Shown here one piece after another: positions 10,608 to 24,351 of a stretch of DNA of 64,000 bases (position 1 is the first letter of the stretch; every line of letters begins with the position of its first letter). The position numbers and the translations under genes are program-made. The notes beneath the pieces are model-generated. The model did not search any database, was not told where the DNA came from, and was given only the letters and a program-made list of their open reading frames with translations. Source of the stretch: Glandiceps talaboti (taxonomy: Eukaryota; Hemichordata; Enteropneusta; Spengelidae); contig NC_135564.1 in the NCBI RefSeq assembly GCF_964340395.1, forward strand, positions 23,536,887 through 23,600,886, written 5' to 3'.

Positions 10608-13600
10608 TAAATCATTGTATTTAGCTATTTAATATACAGGTATAACATAAATCATAGTAATTAGCTATTTAATATCCAGGTATAACATAAATCATTATAA
10701 TTAGCTATTTAATATACAGGTATAACATAAATCATTGTAATTAGCTATTTAATATCTAGGTATAACATAAATCATAGCAATTAGCTATTTAATATCCAGG
10801 TATAACATAAATCATTGTAATTAGCTATTTAAAATACAGGTATAACATAAACCATAGTAATTAGCTATTTAATATATACAGGTATAACATAAATCATAGT
10901 AATTAGCTATTTAATATACAGGTATAACATAAACCATAGTAATTAGCTATTTAATATACAGGTATAACATAAATCATAGTAATTAGCTATTTAATATACA
11001 GGTATAACATAAACCATAGTAATTAGCTATTTAATATATACAGGTATAACATAAACCATAGTAATTAGCTATTTAATATACAGGTATAACATAAATCATA
11101 GTAATTAGCTATTTAATATACAGGTATAACATAAACCATAGTAATTAGCTATTTAATATACAGGTATAACATAAATCATTGTAATTAGCTATTTAATATA
11201 CAGGTATAACATAAACCATAGTAATTAGCTATTTAATATACAGGTATAACATAAACCATAGTAATTAGCTATTTAATATCCAGGTATAACATAAATCATA
11301 GTAATTAGCTATTTAATATATACAGGTATAACATAAATCATTGTATTTAGCTATTTAATATACAGGTATAACATAAATCATAGTAATTAGCTATTTAATA
11401 TCCAGGTATAACATAAATCATTGTAATTAGCTATTTAATATACAGGTATAACATAAATCATAGTAATTAGCTATTTAATATCCAGGTATAACATAAATCA
11501 TAGTAATTAGCTATTCAATATATCCAGGTATAACATAAATCATAGTAATTAGCTATTTAATATACAGGTATAACATAAATCATAGCAATTAGCTATTTAA
11601 TATCCAGGTATAACATAAGTCATAGTAATTAGCTATTTAATATACAGGTATAACATAAACCATAGTAATTAGCTATTTAATATACAGGTATAACATAAAC
11701 CATAGTAATTAGCTATTTAATATACAGGTATAACATAAATCATAGTAATTAGCTATTTAATATACAGGTATAACATAAACCATAGTAATTAGCTATTTAA
11801 TATATACAGGTATAACATAAACCATAGTAATTAGCTATTTAATATACAGGTATAACATAAATCATAGTAATTAGCTATTTAATATACAGGTATAACATAA
11901 ACCATAGTAATTAGCTATTTAATATACAGGTATAACATAAATCATTGTAATTAGCTATTTAATATACAGGTATAACATAAACCATAGTAATTAGCTATTT
12001 AATATACAGGTATAACATAAACCATAGTAATTAGCTATTTAATATCCAGGTATAACATAAATCATAGTAATTAGCTATTTAATATATACAGGTATAACAT
12101 AAATCATTGTATTTAGCTATTTAATATACAGGTATAACATAAATCATAGTAATTAGCTATTTAATATCCAGGTATAACATAAATCATTGTAATTAGCTAT
12201 TTAATATACAGGTATAACATAAATCATAGTAATTAGCTATTTAATATCCAGGTATAACATAAATCATAGTAATTAGCTATTCAATATATCCAGGTATAAC
12301 ATAAATCATAGTAATTAGCTATTTAATATACAGGTATAACATAAATCATAGCAATTAGCTATTTAATATCCAGGTATAACATAAGTCATAGTAATTAGCT
12401 ATTTAATATACAGGTATAACATAAATCATAGTAATTAGCTATTTAATATACAGGTATAACATAAACCATAGTAATTAGCTATTTAATATATACAGGTATA
12501 ACATAAATCATTGTAATTAGCTATTTAATATACAGGTATAACATAAATCATAGTAATTAGCTATTTAATATACAGGTATAACATAAACCATAGTAATTAG
12601 CTATTTAATATATACAGGTATAACATAAATCATTGTAATTAGCTATTTAATATCCAGGTATAACATAAATCATTGTAATTAGCTATTTAATATCTAGGTA
12701 TAACATAAATCATAGTAATTAGCTATTTAATATCCAGGTATAACATAAATCATTGTAATTAGCTATTTAAAATACAGGTATAACATAAACCATAGTAATT
12801 AGCTATTTAATATATACAGGTATAACATAAATCATAGTAATTAGCTATTTAATATACAGGTATAACATAAACCATAGTAATTAGCTATTTAATATACAGG
12901 TATAACATAAATCATAGTAATTAGCTATTTAATATACAGGTATAACATAAACCATAGTAATTAGCTATTTAATATACAGGTATAACATAAACCATAGTAA
13001 TTAGCTATTTAATATATACAGGTATAACATAAACCATAGTAATTAGCTATTTAATATACAGGTATAACATAAATCATAGTAATTAGCTATTTAATATACA
13101 GGTATAACATAAACCATAGTAATTAGCTATTTAATATACAGGTATAACATAAATCATTGTAATTAGCTATTTAATATACAGGTATAACATAAACCATAGT
13201 AATTAGCTATTTAATATACAGGTATAACATAAACCATAGTAATTAGCTATTTAATATCCAGGTATAACATAAATCATAGTAATTAGCTATTTAATATATA
13301 CAGGTATAACATAAATCATTGTATTTAGCTATTTAATATACAGGTATAACATAAATCATAGTAATTAGCTATTTAATATCCAGGTATAACATAAATCATT
13401 GTAATTAGCTATTTAATATACAGGTATAACATAAATCATAGTAATTAGCTATTTAATATCCAGGTATAACATAAATCATAGTAATTAGCTATTCAATATA
13501 TCCAGGTATAACATAAATCATAGTAATTAGCTATTTAATATACAGGTATAACATAAATCATAGCAATTAGCTATTTAATATCCAGGTATAACATAAGTCA

Positions 13601-16600
13601 TAGTAATTAGCTATTTAATATACAGGTATAACATAAACCATAGTAATTAGCTATTTAATATACAGGTATAACATAAACCATAGTAATTAGCTATTTAATA
13701 TATACAGGTATAACATAAATCATTGTAATTAGCTATTTAATATACAGGTATAACATAAATCATAGTAATTAGCTATTTAATATACAGGTATAACATAAAC
13801 CATAGTAATTAGCTATTTAATATATACAGGTATAACATAAATCATTGTAATTAGCTATTTAATATCCAGGTATAACATAAATCATTGTATTTAGCTGTTT
13901 AATATACAGGTATAACATAAATCATAGTAATTAGCTATTTAATATATACAGGTATAACATAAATCATAGTAATTAGCTATCTAATATACAGGTATAACAT
14001 AAATCATAGTAATTAGCTATTTAATGTCCAGGTATAACATAAATCATTGTATTTAGCTGTTTAATATACAGGTATAACATAAATCATAGTAATTAGCTAT
14101 TTAATATATACAGGTATAACATAAATCATAGTAATTAGCTATTTAATATACAGGTATAACATAAATCATAGTAATTAGCTATTTAATATATACAGGTATA
14201 ACATAAATCATAGTAATTAGCTATTTAATATATACAGGTATAACATAAATCATTGTAATTAGCTATTTAATATCCAGGTATAACATAAATCATAGTAATT
14301 AGCTATTTAATATATACAGGTATAACATAAATCATAGTAATTAGCTATTTAATATCCAGGTATAACATAAATCATTGTAATTAGCTATATAATATACAGG
14401 TATAACATAAATCATTTTAATTAGCTATTTAATATCCAGGTATAACATAAATCATAGTAATTAGCTATTTAATATCCAGGTATAACATAAATCATAGTAA
14501 TTAGCTATTTAATATATTCAGGTATAACATAAATCATAGTAATTAGCTATTTAATATACAGGTATAACATAAATCATAGTAATTAGCTATTTAATATCCA
14601 GGTATAACATAAATCATTGTATTTAGCTATTTAATATACAGGTATAACATAAATCATTGTAATTAGCTATTTAATATCCAGGTATAACATAAATCATAGT
14701 AATTAGCTATTTAATATATACAGGTATAACATAAATCATGGTAATTAGCTATTTAATATACAGGTATAACATAAATCATAGTAATTAGCTATTTAATATA
14801 ATATATACAGGTATAACATAAATCATGGTAATTAGCTATTTAATAAACAGGTATAACATAAATCATTGTAATTAGCTATTTAATATCCAGGTATAACATA
14901 AATCATTGTATTTAGCTATTTAATATACAGGTATAACATAAATCATTGTAATTAGCTATTTAATATATACAGGTATAACATAAATCATAGTAATAAGCTA
15001 TTTAATATACAGGTATAACATAAATCATTGTAATTAGCTATTTATTATCCAGGTATAACATAAGTCATAGTAATTAGCTATTTAATATACAGGTATAACA
15101 TAAATCATAGTAATTAGCTATTTAATATCCAGGTATAACATAAACCATAGTAATTAGCTATTTAATATATACAGGTATAACATAAATCATGGTAATTAGC
15201 TATTTAATATCCAGGTATAACATAAATCATTGTAATTAGCTATTTAATATCCAGGTATAACATAAACCATAGTAATTAGCTATTTAATATATACAGGTAT
15301 AACATAAATCATTGTAATTAGCTATTTAATATCCAGGTATAACATAAATCATTGTAATTAGCTATTTAATATCCAGGTATAACATAAACCATAGTAATTA
15401 GCTATTTAATATATACAGGTATAACATAAATCATAGTAATTAGCTATTTAATATATACAGGTATAACATAAACCATAGTAATTAGCTATTTAATATACAG
15501 GTATAACATAAATCATAGTAATTAGCTATTTAATATCCAGGTATAACATAAATCATTGTAATTAGCTATTTAATATATACAGGTATAACATAAATCATAG
15601 TAATTAGCTATTTAATATACAGGTATAATATAAATCATAGTAATTAGCTATTTAATATATACAGGTATAACATAAATCATAGTAATTAGCTATTTAATAT
15701 ATACAGGTATAACATAAATCATAGTAATTAGCTATTTAATATATACAGGTATAACATAAACCATAGTAATTAGCTATTTAATATACAGGTATAACATAAA
15801 TCATAGTAATTAGCTATTTAATATATACAGGTATAACATAAATCATAGTAATTAGCTATTTAATATATACAGGTATAACATAAACCATAGTAATTAGCTA
15901 TTTAATATACAGGTATAACATAAATCATAGTAATTAGCTATTTAATATACAGGTATAACATAAATCATAGTAATTAGCTATTTAATATCCAGGTATAACA
16001 TAAACCATTGTATTTAGCTATTTAATATACAGGTATAACATAAATCATAGTAATTACCTATTTAATATATACAGGTATAACATAAATCATAGTAATTAGC
16101 TATTTAATATACAGGTATAACATAAATCATAGTAATTAGCTATTTAATATATACAGGTATAACATAAATCATAGTAATTAGCTATTTAATATATACAGGT
16201 ATAACATAAATCATTGTAATTAGCTATTTAATATCCAGGTATAACATAAATCATAGTAATTAGCTATTTAATATATACAGGTATAACATAAATCATTGTA
16301 ATTAGCTATTTAATATACAGGTATAACATAAATCATTGTATTTAGCTATTTAATATACAGGTATAACATAAATCATAGTAATTAGCTATTTAATATATAC
16401 AGGTATAACATAAAGCATTGTAATTAGCTATTTAATATCCAGGTATAACATAAATCATTGTAATTAGCTATTTAATATACAGGTATAACATAAATCATAG
16501 TAATTAGCTATTTAATATACAGGTATAACATAAACCATAGTAATTAGCTATTTAATATCCAGGTATAACATAAATCATTGTAATTAGCTATATAATATAC

Positions 16601-19600
16601 AGGTATAACATAAATCATTTTAATTAGCTATTTAATATCCAGGTATAACATAAATCATAGTAATTAGCTATTTAATATCCAGGTATAACATAAATCATAG
16701 TAATTAGCTATTTAATATATTCAGGTATAACATAAATCATTGTAATTAGCTATTTAATATACAGGTATAACAAAAATCATAGTAATTAGCTATTTAATAT
16801 CCAGGTATAACATAAATCATTGTATTTAGCTATTTAATATACAGGTATAACATAAATCATAGTAATTAGCTATTTAATATATACAGGTATAACATAAATC
16901 ATAGTAATTAGCTATTTAATATATACAGGTATAACATAAATCATAGTAATTAGCTATTTAATATACAGGTATAACATAAACCATTGTAATTAGCTATTTA
17001 TTATCCAGGTATAACATAAACCATAGTAATTAGCTATTTAATATCCAGGTATAACATAAATCATTGTATTTAGCTATTTAATATACAGGTATAACATAAA
17101 TCATAGTAATTAGCTATTTAATATATACAGGTATAACATAAATCATAGTAATTAGCTATTTAATATACAGGTATAACATAAATCATAGTAATTAGCTATT
17201 TAATATATACAGGTATAACATAAGTCATAGTAATTAGCTATTTAATATCCAGGTATAACATAAATCATTGTATTTAGCTATTTAATATACAGGTATAACA
17301 TAAATCATAGTAATTAGCTATTTAATATATACAGGTATAACATAAATCATAGTAACTAGCTATTTAATATATACAGGTATAACATAAATCATAGTAATTA
17401 GCTATTTAATATACAGGTATAACATAAATCATTGTAATTAGCTATTTAATATCCAGGTATAACATAAATCATTGTAATTAGCTATTTAATATACAGGTAT
17501 AACATAAATCATAGTAATTAGCTATTTAATATCCAGGTATAACATAAATCATTGTAATTAGCTATTTAATATCTAGGTATAACATAAATCATAGTAATTA
17601 GCTATTTAATATATACAGGTATAACATAAGTCATAGTAATTAGCTATTTAATATATACAGGTATAACATAAATCATAGTAATTAGCTATTTAATATATAC
17701 AGGTATAACATAAATCATAGTAATTAGCTATTTAATATATACAGGTATAACATAAATCATAGTAATTAGCTATTTAATATACAGGTATAACATAAATCAT
17801 AGTAATTAGCTATTTAATATATACAGGTATAACTTAAATCATTGTAATTAGCTATTTAATATACAGGTATAACATAAATCATAGTAATTAGCTATTTAAT
17901 ATACAGGTATAACAAATCATTGTAATTAGCTATTTAATATATACAGGTATAACATAAATCATTGTATTTAGCTATTCAATATATCCAGGTATAACATAAA
18001 TCATTGTAATTAGCTATTTAATATATACAGGTATAACATAAATCATAGTAATTAGCTATTTAATATCCAGGTATAACAAATCATTGTAATTAGCTATTTA
18101 ATATATACAGGTATAACATAAATCATGTTAATTAGCTATTTAATATACAGGTATAACATAAATCATAGTAATTAGCTATTTAATATATACAGGTATAACA
18201 TAAATCATTGTATTTAGCTATTTAATATACAGGTATAACATAAATCACAGTAATTAGCTATTTAATATATACAGGTATAACATAAATCATTGTAATTAGC
18301 TATTTAATATCCATGTATAACATAAATCATTGTAATTAGCTATTTAATAAACAGGTATAACATAAATCATAGTAATTAGCTATTTAATATCCAGGTATAA
18401 CATAAATCATTGTAATTAGCTATTTAATATCCAGGTATAACATAAATCATTGTATTTAGCTATTTAATATGCAGGTATAACATAAATCATAGTAATTAGC
18501 TATTTAATATCCAGGTATAACATAAATCATTGTAATTAGCTATTTAATATACAGGTATAACATAAATCATTGTAATTAGCTATTTAATATATACAGGTAT
18601 AACATAAATCATAGTAATTAGCTATTTAATATATACAGGTATAACATAAATCATTGTAATTAGCTATTTAATATATACAGGTATAACATAAGTCATAGTA
18701 ATTAGCTATTTAATATATACAGGTATAACATAAATCATTGTATTTAGCTATTTAATATATACAGGTATAACATAAATCATAGTAATTAGCTATTTAATAT
18801 ACAGGTATAACAAATCATAGTAATTAGCTATTTAATATACAGGTATAACATAAATCATTGTAATTAGCTATTTAATATACAGGTATAACATAAATCATAG
18901 TAATTAGCTGTTTAATATATACAGGTATAACATAAATCATTGTAATTAGCTATTTAAAATACAGGTATAACATAAATCATAGTAATTAGCTATTTAATAT
19001 ATACAGGTATAACATAAATCATGGTAATTAGCTATTTAATATACAGGTATAACATAAATCATAGTAATTAGCTATTTAATATATACAGGTATAACATAAA
19101 TCATGGTAATTAGCTATTTAATAAACAGGTATAACATAAATCATGGTAATTAGCTATTTAATATACAGGTATAACATAAATCATTGTAATTAGCTATTTA
19201 ATATATACAGGTATAACATAAATCATAGTAATTAGCTATTTAATATATACAGGTATAACATAAATCATAGTAATTAGCTATTTAATATATACAGGTATAA
19301 CATAAATCATAGTAATTAGCTATTTAATATACAGGTATAACATAAATCATAGTAATTAGCTATTTAATATATACAGGTATAACTTAAATCATTGTAATTA
19401 GCTATTTAATATCCAGGTATAACATAAATCATTGTAATTAGCTATTTAATATATACAGGTATAACATAAACCATAGTAATTAGTTATTTAATATCCAGGT
19501 ATAACATAAATCATTGTAATTAGCTATTTAATATCCAGGTATAACATAAGTCATAGTAATTAGCTATTTAATATAAACATGTATAACATAAATCATTGTA

Positions 19601-21001
19601 ATTAGCTATTTAATATCCAGGTATAACATAAATCATAGTAATTAGCTATTTAATATATACAGGTATAACATAAATCATGGTAATTAGCTATTTAATATAC
19701 AGGTATAACATAAATCATAGTAATTAGCTATTTAATATATACAGGTATAACATAAATCATGGTAATTAGCTATTTAATAAACAGGTATAACATAAATCAT
19801 TGTAATTAGCTATTTAATATACAGGTATAACATAAATCATAGTAATTAGCTATTTAATATATACAGGTATAACATAAATCATAGTAATTAGCTATTTAAT
19901 ATATACAGGTATAACATAAACCATAGTAATTAGCTTTTTAATATATACAGGTATAACATAAATCATAGTAATTAGCTATTTAATATATACAGGTATAACA
20001 TAAACCATAGTAATTAGCTATTTAATATCCAGGTATAACATAAATCATAGTAATTAGCTATTTAATATACAGGTATAACATAAATCATTGTAATTAGCTA
20101 TTTAATATACAGGTATAACATAAATCATTGTAATTAGCTATTTAATATACAGGTATAACATAAATCATAGTAATTAGCTATTTAATATCCAGGTATAACA
20201 TAAATCATTGTAATTAGCTATTTAATATATACAGGTATAACATAAACCATAGTAATTAGCTATTTAATATCCAGGTATAACATAAATCATAGTAATTAGC
20301 TATTTAATATATACAGGTATAACATTAGTCATAGTAATTAGCTATTTAATATACAGGTATAACATAAATCATTGTAATTAGCTATTTAATATATACAGGT
20401 ATAACATAAGTCATAGTAATTAGCTATTTAATATATACAGGTATAACATAAATCATGGTAATTAGCTATTTAATATACAGGTATAACATAAACCATAGTA
20501 ATTAGCTATTTAATATCCAGGTATAACATAAATCATAGTAATTAGCTATTTAATATATACAGGTATAACATAAGTCATAGTAATTAGCTATTTAATATAC
20601 AGGTATAACATAAATCATTGTAATTAGCTATTTAATATATACAGGTATAACATAAGTCATAGTAATTAGCTATTTTATATATACAGGTATAACATAAATC
20701 ATGGTAATTAGCTATTTAATATACAGGTATAACATAAATCATAGTAATTAGCTATTTAATATATACAGGTATAACATAAATCATAGTAATTAGCTATTTA
20801 ATATATACAGGTATAACATAAATCATAGTAATTAGCTATTTAAAATACAGGTATAACATAAATCATAGTAATTAGCTATTTAATATATACAGGTATAACA
20901 TAAATCATAGTAATTAGCTATTTAATATATACAGGTATAACATAAATCATAGTAATTAGCTATTTAATATACAGGTATAACATAAATCATTGTAATTAGC
21001 T
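10608..21001. repeat. 40-bp satellite array of about 250 units (10.4 kb)
   Basis: The unit contains ATAAATCATAGTAATTAGCT and ATTTAATATACAGGTATAAC. It is 40 bp, or 42 bp when ATATACAG becomes ATATATACAG. Common variants are AATCATTG for AATCATAG, AACCATAG for AATCATAG, and TATCCAGG for TATACAGG. The array starts abruptly near 10608. It ends at 21001, where the sequence turns into an inverted half-unit. No unit carries a long open frame, so the whole stretch is noncoding. Rare variants show that large blocks were copied inside the array: 10900-11665 recurs 766 bp later, and again 1212 bp after that. The unit is AT-rich and contains TAATTA. Centromeric or other function cannot be judged from sequence. 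Confidence 0.95.
10900..13640. repeat. Block duplications inside the 40-bp satellite
   Basis: Three rare variants keep the same order and spacing in three blocks. TTGTATTTAG falls at 11341, 12107 and 13319; ATTCAATA at 11513, 12279 and 13491; AACATAAGTC near 11612, 12378 and 13590. The offsets are 766 and then 1212 each time. Confidence 0.85.
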
Positions 21002-21019
21002 TGTTATACCTGTATATTA
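20965..21019. other. Inverted half-unit closing the satellite (hairpin)
   Basis: TAATATACAGGTATAACA (20965-20982) is a perfect reverse complement of TGTTATACCTGTATATTA (21002-21019), an 18-bp stem with a 19-base loop. The right arm is an inverted piece of the satellite unit. Confidence 0.9.
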
Positions 21020-21484
21020 GAAAGTTCCCTTTGTTTATAGTTCAGACGTATTGTGTGTCGTCACAGTACATTCTATGACCTTTCCAAATCCTACTGAAAG
21101 TAGAGCACAAATTCGTCGTAGCAGAAAGTTTTGTCGGGTAACTATCCCTCTTGAAAATACTTTGTACTTGCAACATACAATGGCATACATATGCACGTCA
21201 ATTTGTTTCATGATATGATCCAATATGGCCACCTAGCAGCCATTTTGTTTGCAAATTTTCCCTGTCTAAAGCTATAACTCCGACATTCTTGAACAGATCT
21301 CATTCAAAGTTGGTTTTAGGACAGTGTTCTATGACATACATGTGCATATTCATTGTCGTCATGATACGATCCAAAATGGCCGCCTAGCAGCCATTTTGTT
21401 TGTGAATTTTCCATGTCCAAAGCCATAACTCAAACATGCTTGAACAGATCTCTTTCAAAGTTGGTATTAGGACAGTGTTCTATG

Positions 21485-21594
21485 CATGTATGTAAGGGTA
21501 CCTAAAGTGGGACTCCAACTTTGTGCCAAACAGGCAAAGTAGGACCGGAAGTGGGGTCGGTCCAACTTCACGATTTTCGGCAAAGTTGGACCGG
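21485..21594 (+). repeat. Left terminal inverted repeat of the 1728-bp element
   Basis: Pairs with 23082-23212. It ends inside the repeat near CAAAGTTGGACCGG. Confidence 0.85.
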
Positions 21595-21844
21595 TGCAAC
21601 TTTACTAAACTGCAGTTAAGGCACCGATCATAAGAAGAGCATGCCATCGGGCGTTCATTGATAAAATTACCCTGTGTCGAGTTTAACTCACAACAGTGCC
21701 AACTCGCCCGAGGTCAACTGCATTTAACCAACTGAACTAACGCTTGCGCTCGTGAATGTTTTGTTATACGCACAAGTTATGACGTCAACACATGAGGTGC
21801 GGTTGAACACCCTCCGATTGTTCACGCATAATGGTAGATTATGG

Positions 21845-21894
21845 CACGGTCACTATCTTATAGTGACCACGGTCACTATCTTATAGTGACCGTG
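21845..21894. other. Two tandem palindromes inside the transposon
   Basis: GGTCACTAT-CTT-ATAGTGACC occurs twice in a row, and the 50-bp whole begins CACGGTCAC and ends GTGACCGTG, so it can also fold as one larger hairpin. Confidence 0.85.
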
Positions 21895-22187
21895 ATTTTG
21901 ACAATTTTAATAGCCCGTATTCTCAATTTTAGGTTTATCAATCACTTCACGTTGTATCGTACAAGTTACTATTGTTGCGAGGTGACTCTAAATCAATGAC
22001 CCGTGCCCCAAGCCAATTTTAAAGCTGTTGGAATACGAGTGCGTTCACATTTTGTATGTATGAAACAATCTGTGTCGACTTTAGTCATCGATAAAGTGTA
22101 TGTGGTGCCAACTGACGATCCCCATTGTCTACTGATAATGGGACGTTGAAAACGCATACGGTGGGTTTTGAACAAAAACCGACGTCG

Positions 22188-22196
22188 TATAAATAT
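22188..22196 (+). promoter_or_regulatory. TATA-like box inside the 1728-bp element
   Basis: TATAAATAT sits just after ACGTCG and is followed by GC-rich AGGCCGGG, a layout seen at TATA promoters. No gene downstream is recognised, so promoter function is speculative. Confidence 0.3.
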
Positions 22197-22768
22197 GAGG
22201 CCGGGTTTGTGACGATAGTTATCCTCTGCTAACCACCCTGCCCTGTACCACTTAAAATGTATTTAGCGTCTTATTACTAATTGTTCACGTTTTGTTTCGA
22301 AATACTGCAATGGTGTTTATTCGGATCAGATGTTTGGATCAACATCTACACAAAAGCAACAAAGTTGAAAGGTTGTAACACATTCGGTAATGACGGAATA
22401 AGTATAAAAAAGACGTGTCAATCGCAACTTTTCTCCCCGTGTAAATTCCCCGAGCCTGTTACATTGAATCAAAAGATGCCTGTTGATGTCGGCATCTCTT
22501 GATCAGTTAGGTGCGGAATTGTGTCTTTTCTCAAGGGTGGTTTCTAAACTCCATGTATTACCTATGGCAGCTAAACTAGCTAAAGACGATAAACACAGCT
22601 ATATTCAGGTGAAAATATAACTTTTTAAATAATCACTACTACAGCTTTCCAAATAGCGATCTAATATTCTAAACTAGCCCAAGTTTATAAATTCAGACAA
22701 TCTGTATGGTAGAACCAAGAAAATAATATCATTTTCCTAATGTTATGTCTTACTGAGATTTCCAGCTT

Positions 22769-23055
22769 AATATCGTTCTAAATTTATAAAATAGCTAGAG
22801 TTTAGAAAGCCTGTGACAGAGTCCAAATTATCCACGGACGATATATCGGATAAAAACAATAATTAGCGCTTTATAAATATCGTTCTAAATTTACAAATTA
22901 GCTAGAGTTTAGAAAGTACTTGACAGAGTCCAAATTATCCACGGACGATATACCGGATAAAAACGATAATTAGCGTTTTCTAAATATCGTTCTAAATTTA
23001 CAAAATTTGTTAGAGTTTAGAAAGCCTTTGACAGAGTCCAAATTATCTTTCAATT
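22769..23055. repeat. 107-bp tandem repeat inside the transposon, about 2.7 units
   Basis: AATATCGTTCTAAATTTA starts at 22769, 22876 and 22983. Units also share GACAGAGTCCAAATTATC. The last unit is cut short near 23055. Confidence 0.85.
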
Positions 23056-23081
23056 GCAATGCATTCTGACGGAACAAGATT

Positions 23082-23212
23082 CCAGTCCAACTTTGCCGAA
23101 AATCGTGAAGTTGGACCGACCCCACTTCCGATCCTACTTTGCCTGTTTGGCACAAAGTTGGAGTCCCACTTTACGGTCCCACTTTGCCACTTTAGGTACC
23201 CTTACATACCTC
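23082..23212 (-). repeat. Right terminal inverted repeat of the 1728-bp element
   Basis: Reverse complement of 21485-21594 plus a local duplication of the AAAGTGGGAC motif. Confidence 0.85.
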
Positions 23213-23750
23213 TTCTATGACATAAATGTTCATATTCATTGTTGTCATGATACAATCCAATGTGGCCGCCTAGCAGCCATTTTGTTTGCGAATTTTCCAT
23301 GTCCAAAGCCATAACTCAGACATGCTTGAACAGATCTCATTCAAAGTTGGTATTAGGACAGTGTTCTATGACATACATGATACATGTGCATATCCATTTT
23401 CGTCGTGATACGATCCAATATGGCTGCCTGGCAGCCATTTTGTTTGCAAACTTTCCATGTCCAAAGCCATAACTCAGACATGCTTGAACAGATCTCATTC
23501 AAAGTTGGTATTACTTAGGACAGTGTTCTATGACATACATGTGCGTATCCATTTTTGTCGTGATACAATCCAATATGGCTGCCTGGCAGCGATTTTGTTG
23601 GCGCAGTTTTCATGTCCAAAGCCATAACTCAGACATGCTTGAACAGGTCCCCCCCCCCCCTACCCGACCCATCCTTTATTGTTGAATGGTTTATTCCATC
23701 ACGTCATCTTGAAGAGTAGGCATGTCCTATGTCCAACGAGGAGACACAAC

Positions 23751-24042
23751 ATTTATTTATTTATTTATTTACTTATTTATTCAGGTAAACCAACGGGCAT
23801 AAAGCCCATTTACAGGCACCTTTAAAAACAAATAAGGAAAAACAAGCACTAAAAAGATAAAACAAGGGGTAGCAATAACAGAGGTGACATGACATAAAAG
23901 GCAAACACAGAAATAAAAACAACAAAACAGGAAAAATTATTAAAAACACGCAGCCTGAAGCACACGCCGAAAGGCGGAAACAGGACTAAATAAATCTATG
24001 TTTGGATTTGCTTTAAAAACGTCATTACAAGTGGTTAAACAT
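23751..24042 (-). mobile_element. LINE 3' UTR fragment, minus strand, with long flanking duplication
   Basis: Read on the minus strand it ends with GGGCTTTATGCCCGTTGG, TTTACCTGAATAAAT and an ATAA-type tail (23752-23785), the usual end of CR1/L2-like LINEs. It is flanked by a 38-bp direct repeat (23714-23751 and 24043-24080, starting GAGTAGGCATG) with about four mismatches, consistent with a target-site duplication. No coding part remains. Confidence 0.7.
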
Positions 24043-24351
24043 GAGTAGGCATGTTCCATGTCCAATGAGCAGACACAACATATCTAAGTCTGTTTGATTT
24101 AGGTTCACAAGTGTTAGGTGATCAGAGTAGTGATATCAAGAAAATGACAACATAAACTGCCAGTTCCTTAAAACCCAATCATAGCGGGGATTATGTCATT
24201 CTCAATGACTTGTTTTATTTTATTTTGACTGGGTTCATTACCATCCACACAGTGACACATGGCGGTTTTGCTGTCTTCTTTCAAAACATGGTCACAACCT
24301 CAGTGTTCACATTTATAGTCCTTACTAAATCAAGGGACAGGATGGTCCGAC

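Larger units (their letters stand above)
21485..23212. mobile_element. 1728-bp DNA transposon with long terminal inverted repeats, superfamily unassigned
   Basis: The left arm (21485-21594) is matched in reverse complement by the right arm (23082-23212); the right arm has a 21-bp internal duplication near its tip. Shared text includes GTATGTAAGGGTACCTAAAG and CAACTTTGTGCCAAACAGGC. The element is flanked by TTCTATG on both sides (21478-21484 and 23213-23219), a 7-bp target duplication, and removal restores the host repeat exactly. The interior has no transposase. It contains a tandem palindrome (21845-21894), a TATA-like box (22188-22196) and three diverged 107-bp units (from 22769). A 73-codon frame at 22281-22502 opens at TTG, not ATG, and matches no family. 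The outermost bases (CATG on the left, GAGG on the right in the same sense) are imperfect. Confidence 0.85.
21165..24212 (+). mobile_element. 151-bp-core element, copy 2, with nested insertions
   Basis: Core anchors AGCCATTTTGTT lie at 21238, 21389, 23275 and 23433, with a diverged one at 23588. Removing the 1728-bp transposon and one 7-bp duplication makes the 21389-23275 spacing exactly 151, so the unit was cut by that insertion. The right flank (GAGTAGTGATATCAA to CAATGACTTGT, 24125-24212) matches copy 1. The hairpin-tipped left end is missing; similarity starts near 21165, close to the satellite end. A further insertion of about 480 bp (roughly 23647-24126, poly-C start, containing a LINE tail) separates the last core unit from the right flank. 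Confidence 0.7.

Noticed and set aside
10608-21001. CRISPR-like array
   Set aside because: Units are contiguous and near-identical with no unique spacers, there are no cas genes, and the genome is eukaryotic.
22281-22502. 73-codon frame in the 1728-bp transposon as a gene
   Set aside because: It starts at TTG, has no family signature and lies in a non-autonomous element.
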